The notes under the pieces are model-generated. The model had not been told where the DNA came from. It ran no database searches and saw nothing but the letters and a program-made list of their open reading frames with translations. A stretch of DNA of 64,000 nt, taken from contig JAPFBE010000036.1 of the NCBI GenBank assembly GCA_034336665.1, positions 1,728,357 through 1,792,356 of the forward strand. Reading direction: 5' to 3'. A program made the position numbers and the translations under genes. The stretch comes from Luscinia megarhynchos. Lineage: Eukaryota; Chordata; Aves; Passeriformes; Turdidae. Shown piece by piece: positions 11,130 through 23,201 of this stretch (the stretch's first letter is position 1; every line of letters starts with the position of its first letter).

Positions 11130-11665
11130 AAAAGAGAAGATTCCAGGGAGATCTTACAGAGGCCTTTTAACACTTAGAGGGTTTCTAAGAAATATGGAGA
11201 GAGACTTTTTACCATGGCCTATAGTGACAGGAAAAGGGGCAATGGTTTTCAACTGATTTAGATGGGAAAGTGATTTAGACGACCTACTGAAAGGTGCCCT
11301 TGTCCATGACAGCAAGTTTGCTGATGATACAAAACTGAGGGGAGCTGCTGAATCTCTCGAGGGACAAGAGGCCTTGCAGAGGGATCTGGACACACTGAAG
11401 CAATCATCAATGGCATGAAAATCAACAAGTCCAAATGTCAGGTACTACACCTGTGACAGAGTAATGCCAGGTACATTTATAGATTGGGAGAGTACTGGCT
11501 GGAGAGCAGCCTTGCAGAAAGGGATCTGGGGGTGCTGTTCGTTCCGGGGAACAGACAGTGCTTCGCATAAGCTCAAGAGGGCCTTAGTCCAAGTGCAGTT
11601 AGTCGAGGCCAAGGTCTAATGTGCATTTTTCATATCACAGTGCAGCCTGGGGAGGCACAACAAAG
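11130..11665 (+). repeat. CR1 LINE fragments (+): 3' UTR piece then ORF2 C-terminal piece
   Basis: 11130-11260 resembles CR1 3' UTR (AGAGAAGATTCCAGGGAGATCTTA; AGTGACAGGAAAAGGGGCAATGG). 11290-11665 is the end of ORF2, with GACAGCAAGTTTGCTGATGA (encoding SKFADD-like text), GAGGGACAAGAGGCCTTGCAG and GGAGAGCAGCCTTGCAG. The order shows two separate copies or a rearranged one. Confidence 0.7.
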
Positions 11666-11669
11666 CCGG

Positions 11670-13400
11670 GCACAAGTCAACCATTGGGTCCTTAGAATGC
11701 ACTGAGGACTACTTCCTGCCACAGATATTAGACATGGTGACTAGGAGCAGTTCATTCCTGGATTTACTGCTTGCAAACTGAGACTTACTTGACAAGATAA
11801 CTGCCAGTGATAGCCTTGGATACAACAATCACAACATTGTGCAATTTAATATCCTGCCAAGCACACTGAAGACCAGTAGTAGGACAAAGACCCTGGATTT
11901 TAGAAGAGCCAACTAGAAGATGCTCAGAGCCCAGGTGTGAGGCACTCAATGGAAATCATCCATGAAGGGAAAAGGAGTTTATGAGTGCTGGGAGTTATTG
12001 AAGAGCAGTCTCTTGGAAGCACAAGAACAGTCCATCCCCTAAAAAGGGAAAGGAAGGCAGAACAAGATGCCACCCTGGCTTAACAATGAGATTATAGGTG
12101 TGCTAAAAAGCAAAAAAGGAACATACCAGGTATGGAGAGATATCCAAATAGCCAAATAGCCATTGAGGACTATAAGAACCTTGCTAGGGCATGCAGAGAT
12201 GCAGTCAGGAAGGCTAAAGCTCAGCTAGAATTGAAAATGGCCAGAGAACAAGAAGAAAGAATTCTTCAGGTATGTCAGACAGAAAAGGAAGGTCTAAGAC
12301 GAACCTTCCCCCCTGCCCCCCCATCCCCTATAAGCAAGGCTGGCAGATGGGTAAGAACAGATGAGGTACTCGACAGATTTTTTGCCAGTCTTTGATGGCA
12401 ACCTCTCCCACACAACTTAAGTAGATGGACTGCAAGACAGGGGACTGGGGGAGCAAAGTCAATCCCACTGGTCATGTTTGTGAACACTTGAAGAAACTGA
12501 ACAGGCATGAGTCTATGGGACTTGATGAGATGAATCACAGTACAGAGGGAATTGGCTGATGTCTTTCCAAAGCCATTCTCCATGATATTTGAAAAGACAT
12601 GGAGGTCAAGTGAAGTCCCAGGTGACTGGAAAGAGGAAAATATTGCACCCATTTAAAAAAGAGTAGAAAGGAAGACCCTGGGAACTACTAGCCTATCAGC
12701 CTCACCTCACTACCAGGGAATATCATGAAATAGATGCTCCTAGAAGCTGTACTAAGGCACATGGAGGACAGGGAGGTGATTCAGTACAGCCAGTATGGCT
12801 TCACCAAAGGGAAGTCCTGCCTGACCAACCTAGTGGCCTTCTATGATGGAGTGATGCCACCAGTGGACAAGAGAAGGACTACAGATGTCATTTATCTGGA
12901 CTTCCGTAAAGCCTTTGACATGATCCCCTACAACATCCTTCTCTCTAAACTGAAGAGAGGTGGATTCAATGGGTGGGCTGTAAGGCAGATGAGGAATTGG
13001 TTGGATGGTCTCATCCAGAGGGTAGTGGTTAACAGCTCAATATTCACATGAAGATCAGTAATGAGTGGTGTCCCTCAGGGGTCCATTTTGGGACCAGTGT
13101 TATTTAATATCTTCATTAATGACATAGGCAATGGGACTGAGCGCAGTCTCAGCAAGTTTGCAGATAACACCAAGCTGAGTGGTGCAGTTGACAAGCTGGA
13201 GGGAAGGAATGTCATCAAAGACAATCTTAACAGGCTAGAGAGGTGGGCCTGTGTGAAACTCGTGAATTTCTACGAGGCCACATGCAAGGTCCTGCACCTG
13301 TGTGAGCGAATACCATGCAAATATGCAAAGCGGGTGGAGAATGGATCGAGAGCAGCCATGAGGACAAGGACTTGGGGATGTTAGCTGATAAGATGAACAT
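11670..13400 (+). pseudogene. CR1 ORF2 (endonuclease end plus RT), broken
   Basis: A long CR1 copy in sense orientation. RT landmarks are clear in 12734-13051 ([19 protein letters not shown], then [16 protein letters not shown], holding the first palm Asp) and 13061-13384 ([20 protein letters not shown], then [11 protein letters not shown]). The catalytic FADD box is here FADN, so the second Asp of the pair is changed. Multiple stops and frame changes occur at 11780-12730 and between the two RT pieces. CR1 ORF2 normally encodes an APE-type endonuclease plus RT for target-primed reverse transcription. Confidence 0.88.
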
Positions 13401-13422
13401 GACCTGGTAGTCATAGCCACAG

Positions 13423-14285
13423 AATCATAGAATCATTAAAGTTGAAAAAGACCTCCAAGATCATCAAGTCCAACCTTTGACCTAATACCACCATGTCAAC
13501 TAAACCATATTGTAAAGTGCATGTCCACTCATTTTTTGAACACTTCCAAGGATGGTGAATCCACCATTTCCCTGGGGAGCCTTTTCCAATGCTTAGCCAC
13601 TCTTTCAGTGAAGAATTTTTTCTAACATTGAATCTGAACCTCCCCTGGTGAAACCTGAGGCCATTTCCTCTTGTACTGTCACTAGTTGGCTGGGCTAAGA
13701 GGCCAACTTTCACCTCACCACAACCTCCTTTCAGGTACAGATCGATAAGGTGCACCCTGAGTCTCCTTTCTCCAGACTAAACAACCCCAGTTCCCTCAGC
13801 TGGTCCTCATAAGACTCATGCCTTAGACTTTCTTCACCAGTTTTGTTGCCCCTCCTTTGGACATGTTCCAACATCTCAATGTCCTTCCATGTCCTTCCTG
13901 TAGTGAGGGACCCAAAACTGAACAGAGTACTTTGAGGTGCGGCCTTGCCAGTGCAGTACAGAGAGACAATCACTTCCCCTGGTCCGGGTTGGCCACACTA
14001 TTCCTGATATAGGCCAGGATGCCATTGGCCTTCTTGGCCATCTGGGCACACTGATGGCTTATGTTCAGCTGGCAGTTGACCAACACCTCCAGGTCCTTTT
14101 CTGACAGGCAGCTTTCCATTCACTCTTCCTCAAGCCTGTAGCATTGCATGGAGTTGTTGTGACCCAGGTGCAGGACCTGGCACTTGGCCTTCATAAACCT
14201 CATACAATTCACCTCAGTCCATCAGTTCAGCCTGTCCAGACCCCTCTTTGTAGGGGTGATCTGCTCCAAAACATTCCACCTTGGG
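13423..14285 (-). repeat. CR1 LINE 3' region (-)
   Basis: Starts with the reverse-complemented CR1 tail (AGAATCATAGAATCATTAAAG) and runs through CTCCAAGATCATCAAGTCCAAC, the 3' UTR and the end of ORF2 (CAGGATGCCATTGGCCTTCTTGG; AGGACCTGGCACTTGG). It is tail-to-tail with the CR1 before it. Short open frames here on both strands are shadows. Confidence 0.9.
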
Positions 14286-14329
14286 TGGATCCCATCAAGT
14301 CCCATAGACTTGTATATGTCTAACTGATG

Positions 14330-16545
14330 TAGCAGGTAGTGTTATATTTACTAGGTGGAATGAGTCCCACAACTGGAGTACTGGGATGGAGGACTACAGG
14401 CTGTTTAGGAGGGGTAGGCAGGGCAGGTGAGATGGAGATGCGGCACTATACGTAAGGAAGAGGTTTGATTGTACAGTCCTTACAGTTGCCAGTGATGTGG
14501 TGGAGAGCCTCTGAGTGAAGCTTAAGGGGATGGAAAACAAAGGAGATATTATAGTGGGTGTTTATTACTGATCGCCCAGCCAGGATGTAAGCAGTGATGA
14601 GTTATTGTGTAAGCAATTAGGAGAAATCTCTGGATCAGTAGCCCACGTCCTTATGAGGGATTCCAACTTCCCAGACATCGACTGGGAATATCATCCTGCT
14701 GTGATGAGCAGGCAAGGAAGCCCTGAAGTTTGTGGGAGGTAACAAGTACTCTGTGAGCCAACTAGGAAAGATGCCCTGCTAGACTTGTTTGTGACTAGAG
14801 AAGGACTCTTGGGTGATGTGATGATTGGTGGCTGTCTTGCCCACAGTGACCACGAAATGGTTGAGTTTAAAATTTTCAGTGTAATGAGAAAAAAGATCAG
14901 CAGAGTTGCTGCCCTGGATTGCAAGAGAGCAATCTTTAAGGTATTCATGGAGCTAATTAGAAGATTACCCTGGGAATCTCCTTTTGTGGACTTCGGAGCC
15001 CACGAGTACTGGTCAGTCTTTAAGAACCAGCTTTCAGAATCACGAGAGCAGGCAATTCCTCTGTGTCAAAAGTCAAGCAAGTGGGGTAGAAAACCAAATT
15101 CGGTGAAGAAGGAACTCCTTGTGGAGGTCAAGAGGAAAAATAAATTGTAGAATCTCTGGAAGCAAGGTTAGGCTTTGCAGGAAGATTACAGAGATGTGGC
15201 TCATATTTGCAGGGAGAAGACACAAAAAGCAAAGTTCAACTAGAGTTGAAACTGGCCAGGGTTGTGTCAGATAACAAGAAAGACTTTTTAAAATACATTA
15301 ATAGCAAGAGCACGTCTAAAGAAAACATTGAACTGATACTTGTTGAAGATGGTGACCTGACTAATAGGGATGAAGAAAAAACAGAGGAATTGCATTCTTT
15401 TTTTTGCCTCAGTCATTAATGATACTGATAGACCTTGGGATGCTCAGTCCTCTGAGTTGGAGGACCATGACTGAGGGAAGAGTGGTTTTACATTTATGGA
15501 CACTGAAATTGTAAGGGACCATTTGTATCAGCTGAATGTTCACAAGTTGATGGGGCCTGATGGGATTAATCCCAGAGTTCTGAAGGAGCTAGAGGATGTT
15601 ATGGCAGGATCCATCTTGATCATCTGCCAAATGTTTTAGGAGTCTGAGGAAGTCCCTGCTACCTGGAAAATGGCCAATGGTATTCCTAGTTACAAGAAGG
15701 GTGGGAGGGAAGACCTAGGGAAATACAGACCTGTTAGTCTAACCTCAATACCTGGAAAAATTCTGGAGAAGATAATACTGTGTGCTACTGAAAGACATTT
15801 AAAGAACAATGCATTCATCAGGGATAATCAACAAGAGTTTGCCAAGGGAAAGTCATCTTTAATGTGGTATTCTATAATAAGCTGGATGTAGTTTTTCTGG
15901 ATTTTAGTAAGGCCTTTGATACTCTCCTTCACAGTATCCTTCTGGACTAGTCCAACTGTGAAATGAGCAGGTTCATGGTGCGCCGGGTGAAGAAGTGCCT
16001 GGATAGCAGAGCTCAAAGGGTTGTAGTGAATGGGGCTAGATCTGGCTGCCAACTGGTCACTAGCAGTATTCCTCAGGGTTTAATTTAAGGGCCAGTTCTG
16101 TTCAGTAACTTTATCAATGATAAGGATGCAGGAGTTGAATGCACCATTAGCAAGTTTGCTGATAATACCAAACTGGGGGGAGCTGGTGAATCTCTCGAGG
16201 GACAAGAGGCCTTGCAGAGGGATCTGATAGACTGAAGCAATCATCAATGCCATGAAAATTAACAAGTCCAAATGCCAGGTTCTACACCTGACAGAGTAAT
16301 GCCAGGCACAATTATAGATTGGGAGAGTAGTGGCTGGAGAGCAGCCTTGCAGAAAGGGATCTGGGGGTGCTGGTTGACAGGAAGCTCAATATGAGTCAGC
16401 AGTGAGCCCTGGAAACCATGAAGACAAACCTCATCTTGGGGGGCATTAGGAACAACCTGACTGTAAAGGGATTCCCTGCTCGTGACAGCGGGGTTGGACC
16501 TTTAAAGGTCCCTTCCAACCCAAACCATATGATGATGACTCAGAG
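14330..16545 (+). pseudogene. CR1 ORF2 and 3' end (+), broken
   Basis: Covers an endonuclease C-terminal part (LVGDVMIGGCLAHSDHEMVEF-type text around 14805-14870, read in pieces), linker, RT pieces (KYRPVSLTSIPGKILEKI at about 15720-15775) and the end of ORF2 with [12 protein letters not shown] text at about 16150. It finishes with the CR1 3' end GGTCCCTTCCAACCCAAACC at about 16510. Several stops and frameshifts; the PQG box region at 16070-16085 is damaged. Confidence 0.85.
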
Positions 16546-16666
16546 AGCTATGACCTGTCTAACTACTGATGGTAGAATCCTCACTCACTCCTGTAGCTGA
16601 CACCACAGGCCCCAGTATGCCTACAACCCCCAGTCTGACTCCAGTAGCTGGGCACCAAATTTCACT

Positions 16667-16683
16667 CACACACACACACACAC
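16667..16683. repeat. (CA)n microsatellite
   Basis: Eight to nine uninterrupted CA units between a CR1 3' end and a solo LTR. Short and unremarkable. Confidence 0.9.
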
Positions 16684-16725
16684 GTCTCACCAGCAGATGG
16701 CACCTGTTCCTTGCAGCACGCCTAC

Positions 16726-17327
16726 TGTCCTAGTCTCAGATGGGATAGTATTAATTTTCTTCTCAGTAGCTGGTACAGTGCTGTGTTTTGGATTCAGTAT
16801 GAGAATAATGCTGATAACACATGGATGTTTTGGTTGTTGCTGAGCAGTGCTTACCCTGAGTCAAGGGCTTTTCAGTGTCTCATGCTCTGCCAGGGAGGAG
16901 CTGCACAAGAAGCTGGGAGGAGCATACTCCAGACAGCTGACCTGAACTGCCCAAAGGGATATTCTGTACCATAGAACATCATATTCAGTGAATAAACTGG
17001 GAGGAGTTAGCCAGAAGGGGCCAATTGCTGCTCAGTCAGTGGGTGGTGAGCATTTGTATTGTGCATCACTTTTTTTTCTTGGGTTTTACCTTCCTCTCTC
17101 CATCTCATTTTTATTACAACTATTAGCAGTAGTATTAGTATCACCATATTACCATCATTACTATTATATTTTACTGTGTTTCAATTATTATACTGTTCTT
17201 ATCTCAACCCATGAGTTAAATTTTCTTTCCTGATTCTCCTTCCCAGCACAGTGGGGATGGGGGCAAAGGGAAGTGAGCGAGCAGCTGTGTGTGGTATTTA
17301 GTTGCCAGTTGGGGTTAAGGCACAACA
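16726..17327 (+). mobile_element. Solo LTR, family B (TGTCCTAG... type)
   Basis: About 600 bp from TGTCCTAGTCTCAGATGGG to GGGTTAAGGCACAACA. Shared landmarks with 38818-39335 are TTCTTCTCAGTAGC, ACAGTGCTGTGTTTTGGATTC, CTCATGCTCTGCCAG and TGTTCTTATCTCAAC. The 3' end carries AGTGAGCGAGCAGCTGTGTG. A palindrome-like terminus (TGT...ACA) is present; no clean target duplication seen. Confidence 0.8.
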
Positions 17328-17764
17328 CACACAGAGGAAAAAGAGTGAGATTAGGCAGGGCGATAGTTAAGAAAATATTTTAAAAGAAAATATAAGAAAA
17401 TAGGACAGGCTGCAGTGATCAGGCACAGGGCTCAACCAGACAAGCATACTGACTGGCTCCATTTTACCTGCGACTGGAAACTTTTGTCCTCCTTTCTGTC
17501 TATCTCCCCTCTTTGTCTCTCTCTGCTTCCTCTTTCCTTTGCAATTCCCTTAATCAGTTTGTATAGTTCTATCAATTCCTGCATCCATCAAAGATGTCTG
17601 GGATCCCCCCTGGTTTAACATCTTATCAGTTGCAAAGTCCAAGTTGATCTTCCTGAAAGTGGTGCCTGTAGTTTCTTGACAGTCCATTAATTAGTGTGAC
17701 TGGAGAGGTTTGTTTCTTGTCATTGTCTCCCACTTCCATTGTAGTGGAGAGCTAGGTGAACCCG
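17328..17764. other. Unassigned sequence between two LTRs
   Basis: Pyrimidine-rich middle (CTGTCTATCTCCCCTC..., 17495-17545) and otherwise featureless DNA. No CR1 or LTR landmark recognised. Confidence 0.4.
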
Positions 17765-18238
17765 TGTTTTGGTTTAGGAATGGTACTCCCCAGTTTAGTG
17801 TGTCCACTAACTCTCCAAACCACACTGCTGCTCGTTCACTCCCCCTCCTCCTCCCTCTGTGGCAGGCTGGAGAGGAGAATTGGAGGCAAAAAAAGGTAAA
17901 GATCACGGCTTGAGAGAATAACAATTTACTGGAAATAGCAATGAGATAAGAAAATGAAAAGTAACAGCAACAAGATTATTAACAAAGGTTTGCAAAAAGA
18001 GAGAATTACTCACATGCAAAAAATGCTCACCATGGAGCCAGAAAAAATAACACAAATCATCTTCCCATCTTCCCCTCATCACATTTTATCCACCAGGAGG
18101 AATCCCTTCTACCTGGAAGAAAGAGTCCCTTCTTCCTGCCCCCAGCAATGAGGCGGTATTGAATAACTTTCATATCCTAGCTGCATCCCATCCCAGCTAC
18201 TGCAAAAAATTAACCCTGTTCTGGTTGGAACCAGAACA
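17765..18238 (-). mobile_element. Solo LTR (-), family B relative
   Basis: On the minus strand it begins TGTTCTGGTTCCAACC and ends CCTAAACCAAAACA. Internally it carries CTCCAATTCTCCTCTCCAGC, and GGGAGTGAACGAGCAGC near the 3' end, the counterpart of the family B 3' block at 17276. About 474 bp, apparently full length. Confidence 0.72.
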
Positions 18239-18408
18239 AGAAAACATGGAACCCCCCCGACAATAGACAATATCCAGTCACTCTCTCTTCCAGACTATGC
18301 CAACCCCAGAAGAGACTCCCTTCTTCCCACCCCTGATAATGACATGAGGTGATATAGAATAAACTCCAGGTCCTAGCCATGCCCCTCCTGGCCAGAACCA
18401 GGACAACC
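18239..18408 (-). mobile_element. 5' fragment of a second family B LTR (-)
   Basis: On the minus strand starts TGTCCTGGTTCTGGCC at 18408 and repeats the same early blocks (GGGAAGAAGGGAGTCTCTTC) as the adjacent LTR. It is truncated where the complete LTR begins, so it is an older copy cut off by, or recombined with, its neighbour. Confidence 0.6.
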
Positions 18409-18504
18409 TGGAACCCTGTCAAGTAGCTAGTCAAAAGTCTGTTGAACAGGACAGCTGGAAGCTGGTCACTGTCCATACTCGAAGGAAGGCTCCTCTGCCT
18501 GAAA

Positions 18505-19370
18505 ACTTGACAAGTAGGACTGGCACTTTTTACAACAGGTATGAAGCCCTGGAACCAGAAGGACAGTCAACTGATGAGGTGGAGGAAGGTCCTTCTGGGA
18601 TAGAGGGTCCACCTAGGGCAACACAATCTACCCCCTGCATCATGACTACCTCTGTTAAGAGGAGAAGAAAGGTAGTTGACATACATGGCTCCCTTCTAAG
18701 GGGAACAGAGGGCCCAATATGCAGACCAGACACAACCCACAGGGAAGTCTGCTGTCTCCCAGGGGCTCAGGTAAGGGACATTACTGGAAAACTCTCCAGT
18801 CTAATAAGGTCCTCTGATTATTATCTGTTATAGGTTCTTCAAGTCAGTAATGATGAGATAACAAAGAGAAGTCCAAGGACAATCAAAACGGATTTCAGGG
18901 CCTAGGAACAACTGGTTGAAAGATTAGGAGCAAAGGTAGTCTTTTCCTTGATCCTTCCAGTAGCAAGGTATAATATAGAAAGGAAAAGGCAGATCCATCA
19001 GATCAAAACATGGCTCCCAGGCTGGTGTCATCGGAAAAACTTAGGGTTTTATGACCATGGGGTGATCTACTCAACACCTGATATACTGACACCTGATGAG
19101 ATGCACCTATCTCAGAGGGTAAAAATGGTTCTAGCACAGGAACTAGTGGGGCTTTAAACTAGATTGGAAGGGGAAAAGGATGAAACCAGGCTTGCCAGTG
19201 ATAGACAGTGGGACAGCGTGCCAAAACATGACGAGGTGAGCATTAGTGGGACCCCTCAATCAGCCAATCGGCTCCATGAGGTGTCCGCTACAATAAACCA
19301 CATCTGAAGTGTTTTGATACCAATGCATGTAGCATGGAGAACAAACAAGACAGGCTCAAAGTTTTGGCCC
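18505..19370 (+). pseudogene. CR1 ORF1, esterase-like domain, and start of ORF2, broken
   Basis: Frame 18507-19157 carries the esterase-like (SGNH/GDSL-type) domain known from bird CR1 ORF1. There is a block VVDIHGSLLRGTEGPICRP (18673-18730) where the family has the nucleophile Ser, CCLPGAQVRDITGKL (18750-18797), and near the end PDEMHLSQRVK (about 19094-19126), which holds the Asp-x-x-His pair. The Gly-Asp-Ser of block I reads His-Gly-Ser, so the motif is altered. In-frame stops are at 18831 and 18904. ORF2 starts near 19290 and is cut by an LTR at 19371. The copy continues at 20776. Confidence 0.8.
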
Positions 19371-20775
19371 TGTGTTAATTTGGCACAGCCTGGTTTTTGG
19401 TAGCAGGGGAGGGACACAGAACTGGCTTCTGTGAGAAGCTGCTAGAAGCTTCCACCATGTCTGACAGAGTCAATCTCTGATGGCTCTGATGATAGACATG
19501 CTGCTGGTCCAATTAGAGACGTTGGCAACAACTCTGTGATGACATATTTAAGAAGAAAATCAAAACAGTGCATGCACAGTTTTTTTTCCAGGGGTGGCGA
19601 GGCACTGCCACTGGGGCCATCCCAGCACAGCCCCTGGCGATGGGCTGCTGTGGGCACTGCCATCCTGGCGTAGCCCGCGGTGAGCCTTGCCTGCCTGGTT
19701 GCCCCTAGCCAGCCACACCGTGGGCAGAAGGGCAGGGGTGGAGAGGGCAGCTTGTCCTTCCCAGCACCCCGCATGAAGAGAGGTGTTAAATAGCACCAGG
19801 ACAGTGGCAGCCACCACTACCAGCCTGGTGGCTGTGAGGCTGCATGGTCAGAAGCGAAAACATGGCGAGCAACTGTCCAGTGCGAAACGTAGACAAAATC
19901 AACCTCTCGGCGCTGCAGGATGCTGTAGGAATCTTTGAATTAGTGGACCTTGTTGGCAATGCTACCTACAAGCAGCAGTTTTTCTTCTAGTCAGAGAAGA
20001 GAAAGTGAAGACATGAGGAAAAACAACATCACAACATCAAGGTCAGTGGAAAAAAAGAGAGGGAGAAATGCTCCAAGCGTCAGAGCCAAGATTCCTCTGC
20101 AAGCCGTAATGAAGACCATGGTGAAATAAACTATTCCCTTATAATCCATGAAGTCCATGGGGGATGCAGAAAACCACTCACAGCCTGTGAGAGAAGTGCT
20201 CATGCCAGAGCGGGTAGATGCTAGAGAAAGCTGTGATCCAATAGGAAACCCAAACAGAGAGAGGACCCCTGCTTCCAGAGATAGAGAAAGAAAGCCCTTG
20301 TTCCCAAACTAGAGCAGCCTATCCTTAAAAGACTGCACCCTGTGGACGAGTGACCCATGCCACAACAGTTTTGGGAAAACTGTTTGCCCATGGGAGGGAC
20401 CTCATGGCATACCAGAGAAAAGACTCCCCTCCCTGAGCGAACAAAAAGAAAATCTTGAGTGACAAACTAACCAAAATCCCCATGCTCTGTCTCTCTGCGC
20501 TGTTGGTGAGAGAGGGGCTGGGAGGGAAAAAAAGTGCTTTAAAGGCATATTTTACTTCTCATTATCCTCCTCTGATTCTGTTAATAATAAATTTACCTTA
20601 TACCTTTAAATTTGAACTTTTTTTGCCCTTAAAGTGTTTTTCTCCAAGTCCTTATCTCAACTCATGAGCCCTTTGTTAACTTTTTTTTCCCTCTCCCCTG
20701 CCCAACTATAACAGAAGAGAATGAACAAATGAGTTTTGTAGGTGCCTAGCGTTTGGCCAATAACAAACCACAACA
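19371..20775 (+). mobile_element. Solo LTR, family A, with 4-bp target duplication
   Basis: About 1405 bp, TGTGTTAATTTGGCACAGCC to AACAAACCACAACA, flanked by GCCC on both sides (19367-19370 and 20776-20779). It splits one CR1 (ORF1/ORF2 start left, ORF2 endonuclease right). It carries CATGTCTGACAGAGTC, AATAATAAATTTACC (poly(A) signal, about 20584) and CTTATCTCAACTCATGAGCCC, shared with the other family A copies. Confidence 0.85.
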
Positions 20776-22786
20776 GCCCACACTCAGTGATTTTATATCA
20801 TTGGCATAAGTGAAACCTGGTGTGATGAGACCTGTGACTGGAGTGCCATGTTGGACAGTTACAGGCTCTTCGGGAGGGATAGGCAGGGCAGGCAAGGCAG
20901 GGGGAGAGGGTGGAGTTGTATATATTGGAGGGGTTGGAACGTATGGAGCTTACAGATGGCAGTGGTGCAGTAGAGAGCATCTGGGTAAGGATTAAGGGAC
21001 AACTAAATAATGCAGATGTCATTGTGGGAGTCTAGTATAGATCTCCTAGCCAGGACAATGACACCAATGAATTATCCTTTGAGGAACTAAGTGAAATCTC
21101 TAAATCAACTGCCCTTGTCTTTATGGGGGAATTCAACATGCTTGATGTTAACTGGGAACACCACATAGCTGGTACAAACAAGTCCAGAAGATTCCTAAGA
21201 AACCTGAATGACAACTTTATGGAACAAGTGCTAAAAGAGCTGACTAGGAAAGATGCCCTCCTTGATTTTTTGCTTGTCAACAGAGAGGGCCTTGTGAGAG
21301 AAGTGGAGATTGGCAGCTGTCTTGGCCACAGCAACCAGAAAGCAATCAAGTTTAAAATCTCTGTTGACAGAAGGAAAACTGCCAGCAAAACCTCAACTCG
21401 ACATGATGAGAGCAGACTTCAGGCTGCTTGTGGAATTAGTGAGTAAGGTCCTCATGGAAAATGCTTTTGGAAGGTGCTGGATCCAGTGCTGGTCGCTTTT
21501 AAACACCACCTGTTAAGGACACAGAAGCAGGCAATTCCCAAATGTCAGAAATCAAGCAGGAGAGGCAGAATGCTGGTTTGCCTGAGCAGGGAACTTCCTC
21601 TGGAGCTAAGGCCAAAAAGAAAGGTGTATGCCAAGTGGAAGCAAGGCCAGGTGACATGGGAAGAATAAAAGGGTGCTGCTCATCACTGTAGGGAAGTTTG
21701 TGCAACCAAAGCTCAGTTGGAGTCGAAGTTGCCAGAACTGTGGAGGACAATAAAGTGGGTTTTTTAAAATACATTTGTGGCAATAGGCAGTGGGGAAATT
21801 ACATCGGCCCATTACAGGATGAGGATGGTCACCTCACAAACAGGGACATGGACAAGTCAGATATGTTTAATGCTTTCTTTGCCTCTGTCTTCAACACTGA
21901 TGATAGACTAATAGGGTCCTAGTGCCCTGAGCTGAAGGACCATGACTGTGAGAATTATCAATTCCCAGTTGACCCTGAAGTTTTGAAAGACCTGCTGTTC
22001 TGGCTGGATCCTTATAAGTTTATGAGGCCTGATGGGATTCATACAAGAATCCTCAAAGAGCAAGGCCTCTCTTGAGGATTTTTGAATGGTCTTGGGAATC
22101 TGGAGAGGTCCCAGTTCACTGAAAGCTGAAAATGTTGTCCCGATTTTAAAAAAAACAAAACAAGAAGGATGACCCTGGAAACTATGAGCCTGTTAGTCTC
22201 ACTTCAATGTCTAGTAAGGTTATGGAGAAGATTATTCTGGGAGTTTAATGAAAAACACTTGAAAGACAATTCAGTCATTGGTCACAGCCAGCATGGCTTC
22301 ATGAGGGGAAAGTCCTGGTTGTCAAACCTCATTTCCTTTTATGGCAAGGTAACCCACCTAGTTGGTCAAGGGAAGCCACTTGATGCAATCTTTTTTGACT
22401 TCAGCACAGCTTTTGATACTCTCATAGTATCCTTCTGGACAAGATGTCCAGCCCACAGCTGGATAAACACATCATGCAATGGATGAGCAACTAGCTCACA
22501 GGTCAGGCGCAAAGGGTTCTAGTGAATGGGGTGACATCAGACTGGCAAAGGTATGCTAAGCAAGTTTGCAGATAATACAAAATTCGGAAGTCTTGACTCC
22601 CTCAAAGGCAGAGAGGTCCTGCAGAGAGACCTTAATAAATTAGAGGGCTGGGCAATCACCAACCATATGAAGTTTAATAAGGGCAAGTGCTGGATTCTGC
22701 ACCTGGGACAGGGCAACCCTGGATGTATGTATAGACTAGGAAACAAGATGCTGGAAAGCAGCACCACAGAAAAGGACCTGGGGGTT
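20776..22786 (+). pseudogene. CR1 ORF2 endonuclease and RT (+), broken
   Basis: Continues the CR1 of 18505-19370. Endonuclease text: an IIGISETW block followed by DETCDWSAMLDSYRLFGRDR (20795-20890), then LLDFLLVNREGLVREVEIGS (21260-21320). RT text: HGFMRGKSWLSNLISFYG (22297-22350) and AIFFDFSTAFDTL (22387-22425). About 90 bp including the PQGS box is deleted near 22540; [12 protein letters not shown] sequence follows at 22557. Frameshifts and stops throughout. Confidence 0.86.
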
Positions 22787-23201
22787 TGTTGGGAGGAAAG
22801 GGTTAAAACTGGACTATTTGGCAGAGGGAATAATTTCACTCAAAGTAACCTTGAAAACTCCACTTATTATGCCTAGTGTTGTTTGTCGTCTGCCTGTTTT
22901 GAGAAGCAGAATTCCTGTGTAGAGATAACACACTCTCACAGACATACTTGAGCCTCCTGCTGGAAGAGAGATCATAAAAGCACAGCCTTATGATAATGTG
23001 CATGCCCAAAGCCTTTTGATATATTGGGGGCAGCAGCTGCCCCGCCCTTCCCCTCCACTGCTGTCCACTAGAATGAACTAACAGAACCTAACAGAGCCAG
23101 TGTCCCTGTGTGTCTCTGCTGCCCAGTGTTGTTAGTGAGGTAATGAAATAAAATTGTGTTTTGATGGTCACCTTGGTTACCTGTATGTGTCGATTCACAC
23201 A
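22787..23201 (+). mobile_element. Solo LTR, 415 bp, with 4-bp target duplication
   Basis: Runs from TGTTGGGAGGAAAGGG to GTGTCGATTCACACA, flanked by GGTT (22783-22786 and 23202-23205), with a poly(A) signal AATAAAA near 23148. The flanking CR1 text is collinear on either side. A 4-bp duplication is typical of ERV1-class integrases. I see no other copy of this LTR in the window. Confidence 0.82.
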
